Shown here: piece by piece, positions 17,309 to 26,402 of the stretch
Layout: each line of letters begins with the position of its first letter
How positions within the stretch are numbered: the first letter of the stretch is position 1
DNA from: Halofilum ochraceum
GTDB taxonomy: Bacteria; Pseudomonadota; Gammaproteobacteria; XJ16; Halofilaceae
DNA length: 64,000 bases
Direction: 5' to 3'
Assembly: GCF_001614315.2 (NCBI RefSeq)
Contig: NZ_LVEG02000014.1
Location: 1-64,000 of the forward strand
Translations under genes and position numbers: made by a program
The notes under the pieces: model-generated
Told to the model about the DNA's origin: nothing
The model's input: only the letters and a program-made list of their open reading frames with translations
Databases searched by the model: none

Positions 17309-17556
17309 GTGCGGCCTTGAGATGGCTTGCGGGGCGACCCGATGGCGTGGGAGGGGGAATGCCCCGGACGGCGACTGTGTGCTGCGTGCGGCACGCTCAT
17401 GGCTTTCCGGGAGGGCTCCTGGACAGGGCGCGGCTGCAACCCGTACCGATTTTGCCTAAAATCCGTCGGCAATCCTAACCGGTTCTGCGCCAGGTCGCCG
17501 CAATCGTCGCCGGGTGCTTCTGGATTTCCCCCTCTCCGCATGCGCGAGGCCCATCG

Positions 17557-19056
17557 ATGGAATTCACCGTTACGACCGCGAACCCGGCGCAAAAAAAGGC
17601 CGGCGTACTCGTGATCGGCGTCTTCGAACGCCGCCGGCTGTCGGATATCGGCGCCCGGATCGACCAGGCTACCGACGGCTACCTGCGCGGTATCCTCGCC
17701 AATGGCGATCTGGACGGCGAAACGAATACATCGCTGCTGCTCTACGATGTGCCCGGTATTCGCGCGCGGCGCGTGCTGCTGGTCGGCTGCGGCAAGGCGA
17801 GCGAATTCGATCGACGCGCCTATCGCAAGGTCAACGCCTGGGTCGCTGGCCTGCTCGAGCGCAGCCGGGCGACCGATGCACTGACCTGCCTGCCGGCCAT
17901 CCAGGTGCGTGGTGTCGACGCCGGCGATCGCGCCCGTGTAACGGTCGAGGCGACCGAGACCCGCCGCTACCGATTCGACGAGTTCCGCAGCGAACCGAAT
18001 ACCCCGAAGCACCCGCTCAGCCGCCTTGCTCTGCACGTAGCCGACGGGGACGATAAGGCGAAGGCCGAGGCCGGGATCGCACACGCGCGGTCGCTGGCCG
18101 CCGGCGTCCATCTCGCACGCGATCTCGCCAACCGCCCCGCCAACGTGTGCACGCCCACCCATCTCGCCGAGCAGGCGCGTGCGCTCGACCAACAGTACGA
18201 CCACGTCCACACGACCGTGCTCGAGGAATCCGATATGGAGGAACTCGGGATGGGCGCGATGCTCGCGGTCAGCCGTGGCAGCCGTGAGCCGGCGAAACTC
18301 ATTACGATGTCCTGGCAGGGTGCCGGACCCGACAAGGCCCCCGTGGTCTTCGTGGGCAAAGGGGTGACGTTCGACAGCGGCGGCATCTCGATCAAACCCG
18401 CCGCCGCCATGGATGAGATGAAATACGACATGGGTGGCGCGGCGAGCGTGTTCGGCCTGATCCGCGCCTGCGCCGAATTGCGCATCGATGCCAACGTGGT
18501 CGGACTGGTCCCCGCGGCCGAGAACATGCCGGATGGCGCCGCCTATCGCCCGGGCGACATCCTCAAGACCATGTCCGGTCAGACCATCGAGATCATCAAT
18601 ACCGATGCCGAAGGCCGGCTCCTGCTTTGCGACACGCTGACGTACGCCAAGCGCTTCTCCCCGGACACGATCATCGATATCGCGACGCTGACCGGCGCCT
18701 GCATCGTCGCGCTCGGTCATCACGCATCGGCCGTACTGTCGACGAACGACCAGCTCGCGCGTCAACTCATGCAGGCCGGCGAACGCGCTGGTGATCGCGC
18801 CTGGCAGTTGCCCATCTGGGACGAATACCAGGAGCAGCTCAAGAGCCCGTTCGCGGATTTCTCGCACGTGGGCGGACAACCGGCGGGCACGATCACGGCC
18901 GCCTGTTTCCTGTCGCGCTTCACGAAGGACTACAAACGCTGGGCCCATCTCGATATCGCCGGTACCGCCTGGACACGCGGCGACAGCAAGGGCGCGACCG
19001 GCCGGCCGGTGCCGCTGATGCTCCAGTACCTGCTGGACCATCACGATGGCCGCTGA
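17557..19056 (+). CDS. pepA: Leucyl aminopeptidase (M17), cytosol aminopeptidase PepA
   Basis: The 499-aa dimanganese/dizinc aminopeptidase removes N-terminal residues from peptides; in E. coli PepA also serves as a DNA-binding accessory protein in Xer recombination at plasmid cer sites. Metal and catalytic residues align two positions before E. coli: K268, D273, K280, D291, and D350, E352, R354 in the signature NTDAEGRLLLCDT. The N-terminal macro-like domain covers about 1-170. The stop overlaps the holC start by 11 bases, so the two genes form an operon. Divergent to lptF. Confidence 0.96.
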   Translation: MEFTVTTANPAQKKAGVLVIGVFERRRLSDIGARIDQATDGYLRGILANGDLDGETNTSLLLYDVPGIRARRVLLVGCGKASEFDRRAYRKVNAWVAGLLERSRATDALTCLPAIQVRGVDAGDRARVTVEATETRRYRFDEFRSEPNTPKHPLSRLALHVADGDDKAKAEAGIAHARSLAAGVHLARDLANRPANVCTPTHLAEQARALDQQYDHVHTTVLEESDMEELGMGAMLAVSRGSREPAKLITMSWQGAGPDKAPVVFVGKGVTFDSGGISIKPAAAMDEMKYDMGGAASVFGLIRACAELRIDANVVGLVPAAENMPDGAAYRPGDILKTMSGQTIEIINTDAEGRLLLCDTLTYAKRFSPDTIIDIATLTGACIVALGHHASAVLSTNDQLARQLMQAGERAGDRAWQLPIWDEYQEQLKSPFADFSHVGGQPAGTITAACFLSRFTKDYKRWAHLDIAGTAWTRGDSKGATGRPVPLMLQYLLDHHDGR

Positions 19057-19495
19057 GGGTGCGACGGTGACGCGTGTCGATTTCTACATCCTGCCCGATG
19101 CCGACGAGGATCGGCGTCAGGTCTACCTGTGCCGGATCGTCGACAAGGCGTACCGGCTCGGTCACCGCATCTGGATCCACGCGCCCGCGAACGCCCGGGC
19201 CGCGGCGCTGGACGATCGCCTGTGGACGTTCAGCCAGGAGAGCTTCGTCGCCCACGACCGCAGCGGCGGCGAGACTGCCCTCGCCGCGCCCGTGGTCATC
19301 GGTGACGGTGAAGAGCCGGACGGCAAGCGCGCGCTGCTGGTCAACGAGGACGCGGAGATCCCGGCGTTCGCCGAGCGTTTTGCGCGCATCGCCGAGGTCA
19401 TCAACCAGGACGACGCGATCCGCCGCAGCGGCCGAGCGCATTATGCGTATTATCGGGATCAGGGATTCGAGCTGCACTATCACCGGATCGAGTGA
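19046..19495 (+). CDS. holC: DNA polymerase III chi subunit
   Basis: The 149-aa clamp-loader accessory protein links the replicase to single-strand binding protein. The family signature VDFYILPDADEDRRQVYLCRIVDKAYRLG is seen in pieces from about residue 10 onward (DFYIL; VYLCRIVDKAY), followed by IWIHAPANARAAALDDRLWTF and a C-terminal DQGFELHYHRIE. An alternative GTG start 21 bases later (VTRVDFY) would match the usual N-terminus better. Gene order pepA-holC-small gene-valS is conserved in pseudomonads; here an inverted-repeat locus and a reversed gene separate the valS end. Confidence 0.92.
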   Translation: MAAEGATVTRVDFYILPDADEDRRQVYLCRIVDKAYRLGHRIWIHAPANARAAALDDRLWTFSQESFVAHDRSGGETALAAPVVIGDGEEPDGKRALLVNEDAEIPAFAERFARIAEVINQDDAIRRSGRAHYAYYRDQGFELHYHRIE

Positions 19496-19496
19496 C

Positions 19497-19790
19497 ATGG
19501 GCAACGAAGACGACGACAACATCCCGACGCTGCACGACATCCTCCGCCCGGGAGACGGCGCCCCCGCCCGCCGCACCGACGAGACATCGGACACCGAGCC
19601 GGAAACTGCCAGCGAACGCAGCGACTCCCCCCTCACCGAGGCCGAAATCGAGGCCATCGCCCACCGCGTCATCGAGAAACACACCGAACACCTGCGGCAA
19701 GCCATCACCCAAGCCATCCACGAGGCCATCGACACCAAAAACGGCGAACGCCAATCAGGCGGTGAAGATGGGGACGGCTATCAGGGCTGA
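19497..19790 (+). CDS. Small acidic protein between holC and valS
   Basis: The 97-aa protein starts one base after the holC stop codon. It is very acidic at the start (MGNEDDDNIPTLHDILRPGD) and has a predicted amphipathic helix, LTEAEIEAIAHRVIEKHTEHLRQAIT, near residues 46-71. The IPTLHDI motif resembles that of short proteins encoded next to holC in other proteobacteria; I recall this only loosely. The function is unknown. The spacing shows that it belongs to the pepA-holC transcription unit. No transmembrane segment or cysteine is present. Confidence 0.7.
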   Translation: MGNEDDDNIPTLHDILRPGDGAPARRTDETSDTEPETASERSDSPLTEAEIEAIAHRVIEKHTEHLRQAITQAIHEAIDTKNGERQSGGEDGDGYQG

Positions 19791-19809
19791 CTGGTTCGGA
19801 ACGGCATTT

Positions 19810-20128
19810 AGAACCACGAATGAACACGAATGGACACGAATGCTGCCGCAGGGCTCTTATCGCTCCGGGGAGCTTCGCTGAAATGTCTGCGCGAATGGAG
19901 TCTCGTTTGAACCACAGATAGACACAGATGAACACAGATAAGGTCAAAAGCGGCGATGAGGTGAGATCACCCGCTCGCGGTCTGCCATCGACCGCCGTTG
20001 ACTTTTATCTGTGTCCATCTGTGTTCATCTGTGGCTCTCATCCCCGCTTCAGGACCATCACCCCTTTCAGCGAAGCTCCAACCACATCACAGCGCCCTGC
20101 GGCAGCATTCGTGTTCATTCGTGGTTCT
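19810..20128. repeat. Nested inverted-repeat locus (CGA-type outer, CAG-type inner arms)
   Basis: Outer arms lie at 19810-19854 and 20094-20128. They are identical except that the right arm lacks one GGACACGAAT unit. Subterminal 15-base arms at 19869-19883 and 20065-20079 (GGAGCTTCGCTGAAA) also pair. Inside are second arms at 19909-19940 and 20006-20037 with the same layout, but CAG replaces CGA at each variable position. Pairing continues inward toward a GC-rich loop near 19965-19985. The whole 319 bases can fold into one long interrupted hairpin. The ten-base AAGGTCAAAA next to the inner left arm (19940-19949) also occurs next to the right repeat of the GxxExxY element. No protein-coding gene is present. 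Confidence 0.85.
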
Positions 20129-20136
20129 AGCCCGTC

Positions 20137-20925
20137 CTAGGCAGCAGAACGGATACGTTCAGCCAATTGCGTAAGGCCGTCGGTGAGAGCGGCTGGGCCG
20201 GGTTGGAGGATGTCGGGGGATTTGATTTCGTAGAGGTGGCCGTTGCGCACGGCGGGGATGGCATCCCAGCCCGGGCGGGCGGCGACTTTTTCGGGGCGGA
20301 AACGTTTGCCGCACCAGGAGCCGATGATCAGATCCGGCGCGGCCGCGACGACTTCGTCCGGATCGGCGATGATGCGGCTGGCCGCATCGGGGCAGGCGGC
20401 GCGTTCGGGTAAGCAGTCCCTGCCACCGGCGACGCCGATCAACTCGTGCACCCAGCCGATACCGGTGATCAACGGCTCGTCCCACTCCTCGAAATACACG
20501 CTCGGGGTCCGCGGCAGCTCGGCCGCCTCCCGGCGCACGCGCTCCATGCCCTCCTCCAGCTCCTGGATCAGCGCATCCGCCTTCCGGGCAGCGCCGATCA
20601 GGGCACCGAGGCGCCGGATCATGGTCAGGATGCCGGCGATCGAGCGCTGATTGAACACGTAGACCTCGACACCGGCGCGGATGAGTTCCGCGGCGATCCC
20701 CGCCTGCATGTCGGAGAAACCGAGCACCAGGTCCGGCTCGAGTTCCAGAATGCGGTCGATTTTCGCGCTGGTGAAGGCCGATACCTTGGGCTTTTCCCGC
20801 CGCGCCGCGGCCGGGCGCACGGTGAACCCGGAGATGCCGACGATGCGGTCCGCTTCACCGAGCAGGTAGAGGGTCTCGGTGGTCTCTTCCGTCAGGCACA
20901 CAATCCGTTGTGGGTAGTCGTCCAT
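20137..20925 (-). CDS. Cobalamin-binding protein, BtuF-like, without signal peptide
   Basis: The 262-aa protein has the periplasmic-binding-protein fold of BtuF/FecB (PF01497). RIVCLTEETTETLYLLGEADRIVGIS opens the first lobe, seen as RIVCLTEETTE and LYLLGEADRIVG; IDRILELEPDLVLGFSD and AAAPDLIIGSWCGKRF follow in the second lobe. The start follows a strong AAAGGAG site, and no signal peptide or lipobox is present, so the protein appears cytoplasmic. No BtuC/BtuD transporter genes are nearby. It lies opposite to its neighbours, between the holC unit and valS. It may be a cobalamin chaperone or sensor; the ligand is inferred from family resemblance alone. Confidence 0.75.
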   Translation of the reverse strand: MDDYPQRIVCLTEETTETLYLLGEADRIVGISGFTVRPAAARREKPKVSAFTSAKIDRILELEPDLVLGFSDMQAGIAAELIRAGVEVYVFNQRSIAGILTMIRRLGALIGAARKADALIQELEEGMERVRREAAELPRTPSVYFEEWDEPLITGIGWVHELIGVAGGRDCLPERAACPDAASRIIADPDEVVAAAPDLIIGSWCGKRFRPEKVAARPGWDAIPAVRNGHLYEIKSPDILQPGPAALTDGLTQLAERIRSAA

Positions 20926-21064
20926 CGGTCCGGCTCCTTTGCCATGAGCGGCCGGAGGATACCGGAACGCCCCTGCTGCTGCCACTGGACGGTCGGAGGC
21001 AGGCGCCCGGTATGCTATCTTTCACGGTTTTCATGACTCCCCCGGAACGATGCGGAACCGCCCT

Positions 21065-23839
21065 ATGACCACGCTCGCAAAGACCTACGACCCGCAAGCG
21101 ATCGAACGCCGCTGGTACGACTTCTGGGAGCAAAACGGGTATTTCCGCCCGCAGGGGGACGGCCCGCCCTTCTGCATCATGATCCCGCCGCCGAACGTGA
21201 CCGGCACCCTGCACATGGGGCACGCGTTCCAGGACACGATCATGGACACCCTCATCCGCTACCACCGGATGCGCGGAGAGCAGACGCTGTGGCAGCCGGG
21301 CGCGGACCACGCCGGCATCGCCACGCAGATGGTCGTCGAGCGCCAGCTGGCCGCGGAGGGCGTGACGCGCCATGAACTCGGGCGCGAGACCTTCATCGAC
21401 CGCGTCTGGCAGTGGAAGGAGGAGTCCGGCAACCAGATCTCCGTGCAGCTGCGCCGCCTCGGCGCGTCCCCGGACTGGAGCCGCGAGCGCTTCACGATGG
21501 ACGACGGGCTCTCCGAGGCCGTGGTCGAGACCTTCGTGCAGCTCTATGACGAAGGGCTGATCTACCGCGGCAAGCGGCTGGTCAACTGGGACCCGGTTCT
21601 GCACACGGCGGTCTCGGATCTCGAGGTCGAATCCGAAGAGGAGCAGGGTCATATCTGGCATATCCGCTACCCGCTGGCGGATATCGACGGCCATGTCTCG
21701 GTCGCCACGACGCGTCCGGAGACCATGCTGGGCGACACGGCGGTCGCGGTCCATCCGGAGGACGAGCGCTACGCCCACCTGATCGGCCATTACGTCGATC
21801 TGCCGCTGTGCGACCGCAAAATCCCCATCGTCGGCGACGAATACGTGGATCCCGAGTTCGGCAGCGGCTGCCTCAAGATCACCCCGGCGCACGACTTCAA
21901 CGACTACGCGGTGGGCGAGCGTCACGGCATGGAGCCGATCAACATCTTCACGCCCGACGCGAAGGTGAATGAGCACGCACCGGCCGCCTACCGTGACCTC
22001 GACCGCTTCGAGGCACGCGAGCGCGTGGTCGCCGACCTGGAGGCAGCCGGCCTGCTCGAGCAGGTCGAGGACCATAAGCTGATGATCCCGCGCGGCGACC
22101 GCACGGGTGCGGTGATCGAGCCCTACCTGACGGACCAGTGGTTCGTGCACGTGAAGCCGCTGGCCGAACCGGCCATCGAGGCCGTGCGTGACGGTCGCAT
22201 CGATTTTGTGCCGGGCAACTGGGCCAAGACCTACTTCAACTGGATGGAGGAAATCCAGGACTGGTGCATCTCGCGCCAGATCTGGTGGGGCCACCGGATC
22301 CCGGCGTGGTATGACGACGATGGCCACGTGTACGTCGCGCGCACAGAGGCGGAAGCCCGTGAAAAATACGGCCTCGGCGCCGATACCACGCTGACCCGCG
22401 ACGATGACGTGCTGGATACCTGGTATTCCTCGGCCCTTTGGCCGTTCTCCACACTCGGCTGGCCCGAACAGACCGACGCCCTGAAGACCTTCTATCCGAC
22501 TTCGGTGCTGGTCACCGGGTTCGACATCATCTTCTTCTGGGTCGCCCGGATGATCATGTTCGGACTCAAGTTCATGGGCGACGTGCCGTTCCATCAGGTC
22601 TACATCCACGGCCTCGTGCGCGATTCCGAAGGCCAGAAGATGTCGAAGTCCAAGGGCAACGTGCTCGACCCGATCGACCTCATCGACGGCATCGACCTCG
22701 AAGGCCTGGTCGAGAAGCGCACGTCGGGCATGATGCAGCCGCAGAAACGCAAGGGCATCGAGCGCATGACGCGCAATGCGTTCCCCGACGGCATCCCCGC
22801 CTTCGGCACCGACGCCGTGCGCTTCACCTTCGGCGCCCTCGCCTCCACGGGCCGCGATATCCGCTTCGACCTCGGCCGCGTCGAGGGCTATCGCAACTTC
22901 TGCAACAAGCTGTGGAACGCCTCGCGCTACGTGCTGATGAACACCGAGGGCGAGGACACCGGCGCCGACGACGGCGAAGTGGAACTCACCGTGGCCGACC
23001 GCTGGATCATCTCGCGTCTGCAGCGCACCGAGCGCGCCGCGCGCGAGCACATCGAATCGTATCGGTTCGATCTGATGTCGCAGGCCATTTACGAGTTCAC
23101 CTGGGACGAGTACTGCGACTGGTATGTCGAGCTCGCCAAGACGGTCCTGACCGACGACGACGCTCCGGCCGAACGCAAACGTGGCACGCGACGCACGCTG
23201 GTCCGCGTGCTCGAGGCGCTGCTGCGTCTGATGCATCCGCTGATGCCGTATATCACCGAGGAGCTGTGGCAAAAGGTTGCCCCGCTGGCCGGCCAGACCG
23301 GCGAAACGATCTCACTGGCCGCCTGGCCCGAGGCCGATGAGGCCCGCATCGACGCGACCGCCGAGGCGGATATCGACTGGCTGCAGAAAGTGGTGCTCGA
23401 GATTCGCCGCGTGCGCTCGGAGATGAACCTCAAACCGGGTCAGCGCGTGCCGCTGGCGATGACGGAAGGCGGCCCCGAGGACCAGCGCCGCATGCAGTCA
23501 CTCGAAGACGCGATCCGCACGCTGGCGCGCCTCGAGTCGCTGGAATGGGTCGATGACGAATCGGCGGTGAGCGGCAACGTGACCGCACTCGTGGGCGAGC
23601 TCAAGCTCCTGATCCAGCTCGGCGGCCTCATCGACCGCGACGCCGAACTCGCGCGGCTCGACAAACAGACCGGCAAGCTCGAACAGGAAATCGAGCGCGT
23701 CGACAAAAAACTCGACAACGCCAACTTCGTCGACCGCGCCCCGGCGGACGTCGTCCAGAAAGAACGCGACAAACGCGCCGAAATGGCCCACTCCCTCACC
23801 GAACTCCGCGCCCAGCGGGAGCGGATTGCGGAACTGTAA
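21065..23839 (+). CDS. valS: Valyl-tRNA synthetase
   Basis: The 924-aa class I synthetase charges tRNA-Val. The HIGH motif appears as HMGH (about residues 50-53, in [13 protein letters not shown]) and the KMSKS motif as [14 protein letters not shown]. The CP1 editing domain lies between them ([17 protein letters not shown] is the signature). The C-terminal coiled coil ([19 protein letters not shown]) is present, so the protein is complete. The start [10 protein letters not shown] is preferred over one five codons upstream. In other species it is co-transcribed with pepA-holC; here roughly 1.3 kb separates them. Confidence 0.97.
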   Translation: MTTLAKTYDPQAIERRWYDFWEQNGYFRPQGDGPPFCIMIPPPNVTGTLHMGHAFQDTIMDTLIRYHRMRGEQTLWQPGADHAGIATQMVVERQLAAEGVTRHELGRETFIDRVWQWKEESGNQISVQLRRLGASPDWSRERFTMDDGLSEAVVETFVQLYDEGLIYRGKRLVNWDPVLHTAVSDLEVESEEEQGHIWHIRYPLADIDGHVSVATTRPETMLGDTAVAVHPEDERYAHLIGHYVDLPLCDRKIPIVGDEYVDPEFGSGCLKITPAHDFNDYAVGERHGMEPINIFTPDAKVNEHAPAAYRDLDRFEARERVVADLEAAGLLEQVEDHKLMIPRGDRTGAVIEPYLTDQWFVHVKPLAEPAIEAVRDGRIDFVPGNWAKTYFNWMEEIQDWCISRQIWWGHRIPAWYDDDGHVYVARTEAEAREKYGLGADTTLTRDDDVLDTWYSSALWPFSTLGWPEQTDALKTFYPTSVLVTGFDIIFFWVARMIMFGLKFMGDVPFHQVYIHGLVRDSEGQKMSKSKGNVLDPIDLIDGIDLEGLVEKRTSGMMQPQKRKGIERMTRNAFPDGIPAFGTDAVRFTFGALASTGRDIRFDLGRVEGYRNFCNKLWNASRYVLMNTEGEDTGADDGEVELTVADRWIISRLQRTERAAREHIESYRFDLMSQAIYEFTWDEYCDWYVELAKTVLTDDDAPAERKRGTRRTLVRVLEALLRLMHPLMPYITEELWQKVAPLAGQTGETISLAAWPEADEARIDATAEADIDWLQKVVLEIRRVRSEMNLKPGQRVPLAMTEGGPEDQRRMQSLEDAIRTLARLESLEWVDDESAVSGNVTALVGELKLLIQLGGLIDRDAELARLDKQTGKLEQEIERVDKKLDNANFVDRAPADVVQKERDKRAEMAHSLTELRAQRERIAEL

Positions 23840-23870
23840 GACCAACCTGGTTCAGGGATGAACCCGGTCT
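23839..23870 (+). terminator. Possible hairpin terminator after valS
   Basis: GGTTCA (23849-23854) and TGAACC (23859-23864) form a stem with a GGGA loop, and AGACC/GGTCT (23839-23843/23866-23870) extend it across an internal loop. It starts at the valS stop codon. No T-run follows, so it may instead protect the mRNA end. Confidence 0.45.
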
Positions 23871-23886
23871 GGAATCACGACTGAAA

Positions 23887-24267
23887 GAACCACGAATGAA
23901 CACGAATGGACACGAATGCTGCCGCTTGGCTCGTTGAGCGTTCGGGAGCTTCGCTGTGATGCTGTGGGGAATTTTGCCCGTTCTGATAACCAAAAAATGA
24001 ACAAAAGATATACAAAAAATAGTAATGCGCTGGATTCGAGGCTGTGGTCACGGTCAGCCATCAACTATTTTTTGTCCATTTTTCGTTCATTTTTTGGTTA
24101 TGCAGTTTGCACGTCATACACGACGCCATAACAGCGAAGCTCCCTGTAGCTCAGTAGGCCAAGCGGCAGCATTCGTGTCCATTGCTCGGCGCGTCCATGC
24201 GCCTCGCCCCTTTGGGGCTGGCGCGAAGATTCGCTCCCGGCGAATCTTTCGTGTTCATTCGTGGTTC
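23887..24267. repeat. Nested inverted-repeat locus (CGA-type outer, A-rich inner arms)
   Basis: The outer left arm 23887-23930 pairs with the right arm 24158-24267 once a 66-base insertion in the right arm (24184-24249) is removed. Subterminal arms GGGAGCTTCGCTGT (23944-23957) and their complement (24131-24144) match perfectly. The inner arms, 23986-24023 and 24064-24101 (38 bases each), repeat the same plan with AAAA at the variable positions. The order of parts is the same as at 19810-20128. The locus lies between valS and the DUF2970 gene and contains no credible coding sequence. Confidence 0.85.
24184..24249. repeat. REP-like insertion within an inverted-repeat arm
   Basis: This 66-base segment interrupts the right CACGAATG arm after CCATT, and the arm resumes with CGTGTTC. 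It consists of small palindromes: GCGCC/GGCGC arms around CCCCTTTGGGG, then GATTCGC/GCGAATC. The left arm of the locus has no such insert, so the insertion is younger than the inverted repeat. Confidence 0.7.
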
Positions 24268-24274
24268 TCTCTTT

Positions 24275-24493
24275 TCATTTCACCCCCGCAAGCGTCAAAA
24301 CCAGCTGCACGACCCCCCACAGGACCAGGACGAACACCACGGTCGCGACGAGGCCCGCGAGGACGTAGTGGTGGAGTTGGCCGTGGGTGAAGTCGCGTTG
24401 GCGGTTGGCTTCGGACTGGACGCCGAAGAAGGCCGCGCCGACGCTCTTGAAGATCTGCAGCACACCCGGGCGTTTGTCGCGTGAATCGTTCAT
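24275..24493 (-). CDS. DUF2970 family small membrane protein
   Basis: The 72-aa protein matches the DUF2970 pattern: a polar N-terminus with VLQIFKSVGAAFFGVQSEANRQRDF (seen as IFKSVGAAFFGVQS and NRQRDF), then one C-terminal transmembrane helix, YVLAGLVATVVFVLVLWGVV, near residues 43-62. The family is widespread in beta- and gammaproteobacteria and its function is unknown. The gene diverges from acpH across about 107 bases. Its stop codon is 8 bases from the inverted-repeat locus. Confidence 0.88.
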   Translation of the reverse strand: MNDSRDKRPGVLQIFKSVGAAFFGVQSEANRQRDFTHGQLHHYVLAGLVATVVFVLVLWGVVQLVLTLAGVK

Positions 24494-24600
24494 GGCGGGC
24501 GATTCCCGTATCCTGAGGCTGGAGCGACGCCGATCGTACCGCGGAGCGGGCCGTCGGTGTCAGGGGTTCCTTCGCAGCGAACCGGAAATCGTTTTCAGCC

Positions 24601-25308
24601 GTGAACTACCTCGCCCATCTCGCCCTCGCCGACGGCTCGCCCGAGTCGATCCTCGGCAATTTCCTCGGCGATTTCGCCAAGGGGCGCCCCGAGGGGCGTT
24701 TTGCCCCGGCCGTGGTCCGGGGCATTCGCTTGCACCGGTCCGTTGATGGGTTCACCGACGCGCATCCCGTGGTGCACCAGGCCATCGCGCGGTTGCCCCA
24801 GGCGCATCGACGGTTTGCCGGTATCGCGATCGATATGGCCTTCGATCACTTCCTCGCCGCGCGCTGGGAACAGGTGGCATCCGACGAGTTCCGTCGCTGC
24901 CGCAGGCACGCGTACGCGGTCCTCACGGCCCGATACGCGATCCTGCCGCCGCGCCTGCAACGGATCCTGCCCTCGCTGCGCGAGGATGACTGGCTCGGCT
25001 CCTATGCCCGATTCCAGGGCATGGCCTTCGCGCTGGCACGCATGAGCCGGCGGCTGTCGCGGGAAAATCCGCTGGCGCTGCTGGCGGACGATATCGGCGC
25101 GAATTACGATGCGCTCCGCGCCGACTTCGATCTCTTCTGGCCGGATGTACAGGCCTTCGCCGTCACCGAAGGCCGCCGCCTTGCGCGGCATTTGCCGGAT
25201 AGCGGGAGCGGCGGGCATCCTGGCGATATGGCGTGCCTGAACGCGGCCGGCCCCGAGGCGTCGTCCGGGCACGATCGCGAGCAAGCTCGCTCCTACAAGG
25301 GCACCTGA
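24601..25308 (+). CDS. acpH: Acyl-carrier-protein phosphodiesterase
   Basis: The 235-aa protein (GTG start) releases the 4'-phosphopantetheine arm from holo-ACP, giving apo-ACP. MNYLAHLALADG, SILGNFLGDFAKG and RGIRLHRSVDGFTDAHPVV carry the His/Asp residues of this HD-like family (PF04336). E. coli AcpH has 193 residues. The extra tail from about residue 205 is encoded by intergenic DNA, including a REP palindrome at 25273-25296, so the frame appears to have run into a REP insertion. The tail is unlikely to be functional. Confidence 0.88.
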   Translation: MNYLAHLALADGSPESILGNFLGDFAKGRPEGRFAPAVVRGIRLHRSVDGFTDAHPVVHQAIARLPQAHRRFAGIAIDMAFDHFLAARWEQVASDEFRRCRRHAYAVLTARYAILPPRLQRILPSLREDDWLGSYARFQGMAFALARMSRRLSRENPLALLADDIGANYDALRADFDLFWPDVQAFAVTEGRRLARHLPDSGSGGHPGDMACLNAAGPEASSGHDREQARSYKGT

Positions 25309-25430
25309 TCGTAGGCGCGTTTTCGCCGACGGCGAACGCGCGCGAGTACGGTGCGGGCCCGATCGGATGTTTCGGGCAGGCCGCGCGCATTCAACCGGTG
25401 CGGTGGCGCCGGTTGAAGACGCGCCTACGG
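25273..25430. repeat. REP cluster after acpH
   Basis: Three GTAG-headed palindromes lie here: 25273-25296 (complement of GTAGGAGCGAGCTTGCTCGC), 25311-25343 (GTAGGCGCG then TTCGCC/GGCGAA arms) and 25383-25430 (GCGCGCATTCAACCGG, GCCGGTTGAA arms, ending GACGCGCCTAC). The last two face each other as a composite; the same pair, in reversed order, is at 62029-62135. The first overlaps the acpH coding end. Bases 25431-25562 hold no gene. Confidence 0.85.
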
Positions 25431-25562
25431 TTCGATCAAGAGGTCGGTGCAAACCATACCGCCGAGGGCTCGCCGTACGCGGGTCTCGGCACCGGTTCCG
25501 GCCTGGTCGGGGATCGGGTACGGTAGCGTGCGGTTCGCGGAGTGATGGCCGATGGAGGCCGA

Positions 25563-26348
25563 ATGATTGCCGATTTCACACGTGGGGCGGGTTATGCGCT
25601 GCAGGGGTTCCGCCTGGTCCGGCGCCCCGGCGTTACCCGTTACGCGATATTGCCGCTGCTGATCAACATACTGATCTTCGGTACGGGGATCTGGTTCGGG
25701 GCGGCGGCGTTCCAGGATTTCCTGCAATGGATCCTGCCGGAGTGGCTCGACATCTGGTTCGTGCGGGCGCTGCTGTGGCTGATTTTCGCGGTGGGCGCGG
25801 CGCTGGTTTCGTTCTATGCGTTCACCCTGCTGGCCAACCTCGTCGCGGCGCCATTCAACGGGTTGCTCGCGGACCGGGTCGAGCGTGATCTGCGGGGCGG
25901 CCGTGGTGACGAGGGGATCCAGCGTGGTCTGATGGGCGAAGCGAGCGCGAGCATCGGCGCCGAGATCCGCAAGCTGATCTATCTCGCGGCGTGGTCGTTG
26001 CCGCTGCTGCTGCTGTTCCTGATCCCGGGCCTTAACCTCGTGGCCCCGTTCCTGTGGCTCGCCTTCGGCGCCTGGATGATGGCACTCGAATACGCCGACT
26101 GCCCGCTCGGCAATCATGGGGTCACCTTTCGCGAAGCGCGCGGCCTGATCGCCCGGCGCCGCGGCGTGGCGCTGGGTTTCGGGACGGTCATCATGGGGAT
26201 GACCGCGACCCCCGGTCTGAACCTGATCGCGATGCCGGTCGCGGTCTGTGGGGCAACCGCGCTCTATGTGGGCGAGCTTTCGGCGCTGGTTCCGCGAGGG
26301 CATGAGAGCGCAACGGCGACGAAGGGCCGGCACCGGAAGGGTGCGTGA
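25563..26348 (+). CDS. cysZ: CysZ/EI24-like sulfate transporter
   Basis: The 261-aa membrane protein belongs to the EI24/CysZ family (PF07264), which imports sulfate for cysteine synthesis. The N-terminus (TRGAGYALQGFRLVRRPGVTRYAILPLLIN) is characteristic, read in pieces as YALQGFRLV and YAILPLLIN. Helices are visible near 25-50, 65-95, 145-165 and 195-225, with NLVAAPFNGLLADRVE at the helix 3-4 hinge. The start is set by a GGAGG site 4 bases before ATG; two upstream in-frame starts are worse placed. No other sulfur genes are adjacent, although cysE is 12 kb away. Confidence 0.88.
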   Translation: MIADFTRGAGYALQGFRLVRRPGVTRYAILPLLINILIFGTGIWFGAAAFQDFLQWILPEWLDIWFVRALLWLIFAVGAALVSFYAFTLLANLVAAPFNGLLADRVERDLRGGRGDEGIQRGLMGEASASIGAEIRKLIYLAAWSLPLLLLFLIPGLNLVAPFLWLAFGAWMMALEYADCPLGNHGVTFREARGLIARRRGVALGFGTVIMGMTATPGLNLIAMPVAVCGATALYVGELSALVPRGHESATATKGRHRKGA

Positions 26349-26402
26349 ACCGTCGATGGATGCCGGTGACGCAAACCGAAAATCAAAACGAGGGAGAGTT
26401 TC

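Noticed and set aside
17299-19044. 581-codon frame antisense to pepA
   Set aside because: pepA on the other strand is complete with every metal ligand; the antisense frame has no family features.
19810-20128. Nested palindromes as ordinary rho-independent terminators
   Set aside because: Arms are far longer than a terminator needs, lack T-tracts and recur with a conserved internal order at another locus; termination may be a side effect.
20855-23272. Very long open frame antisense to valS
   Set aside because: High GC produces long antisense frames; the plus strand holds a complete valyl-tRNA synthetase with all motifs, and the antisense product has no recognisable domain.
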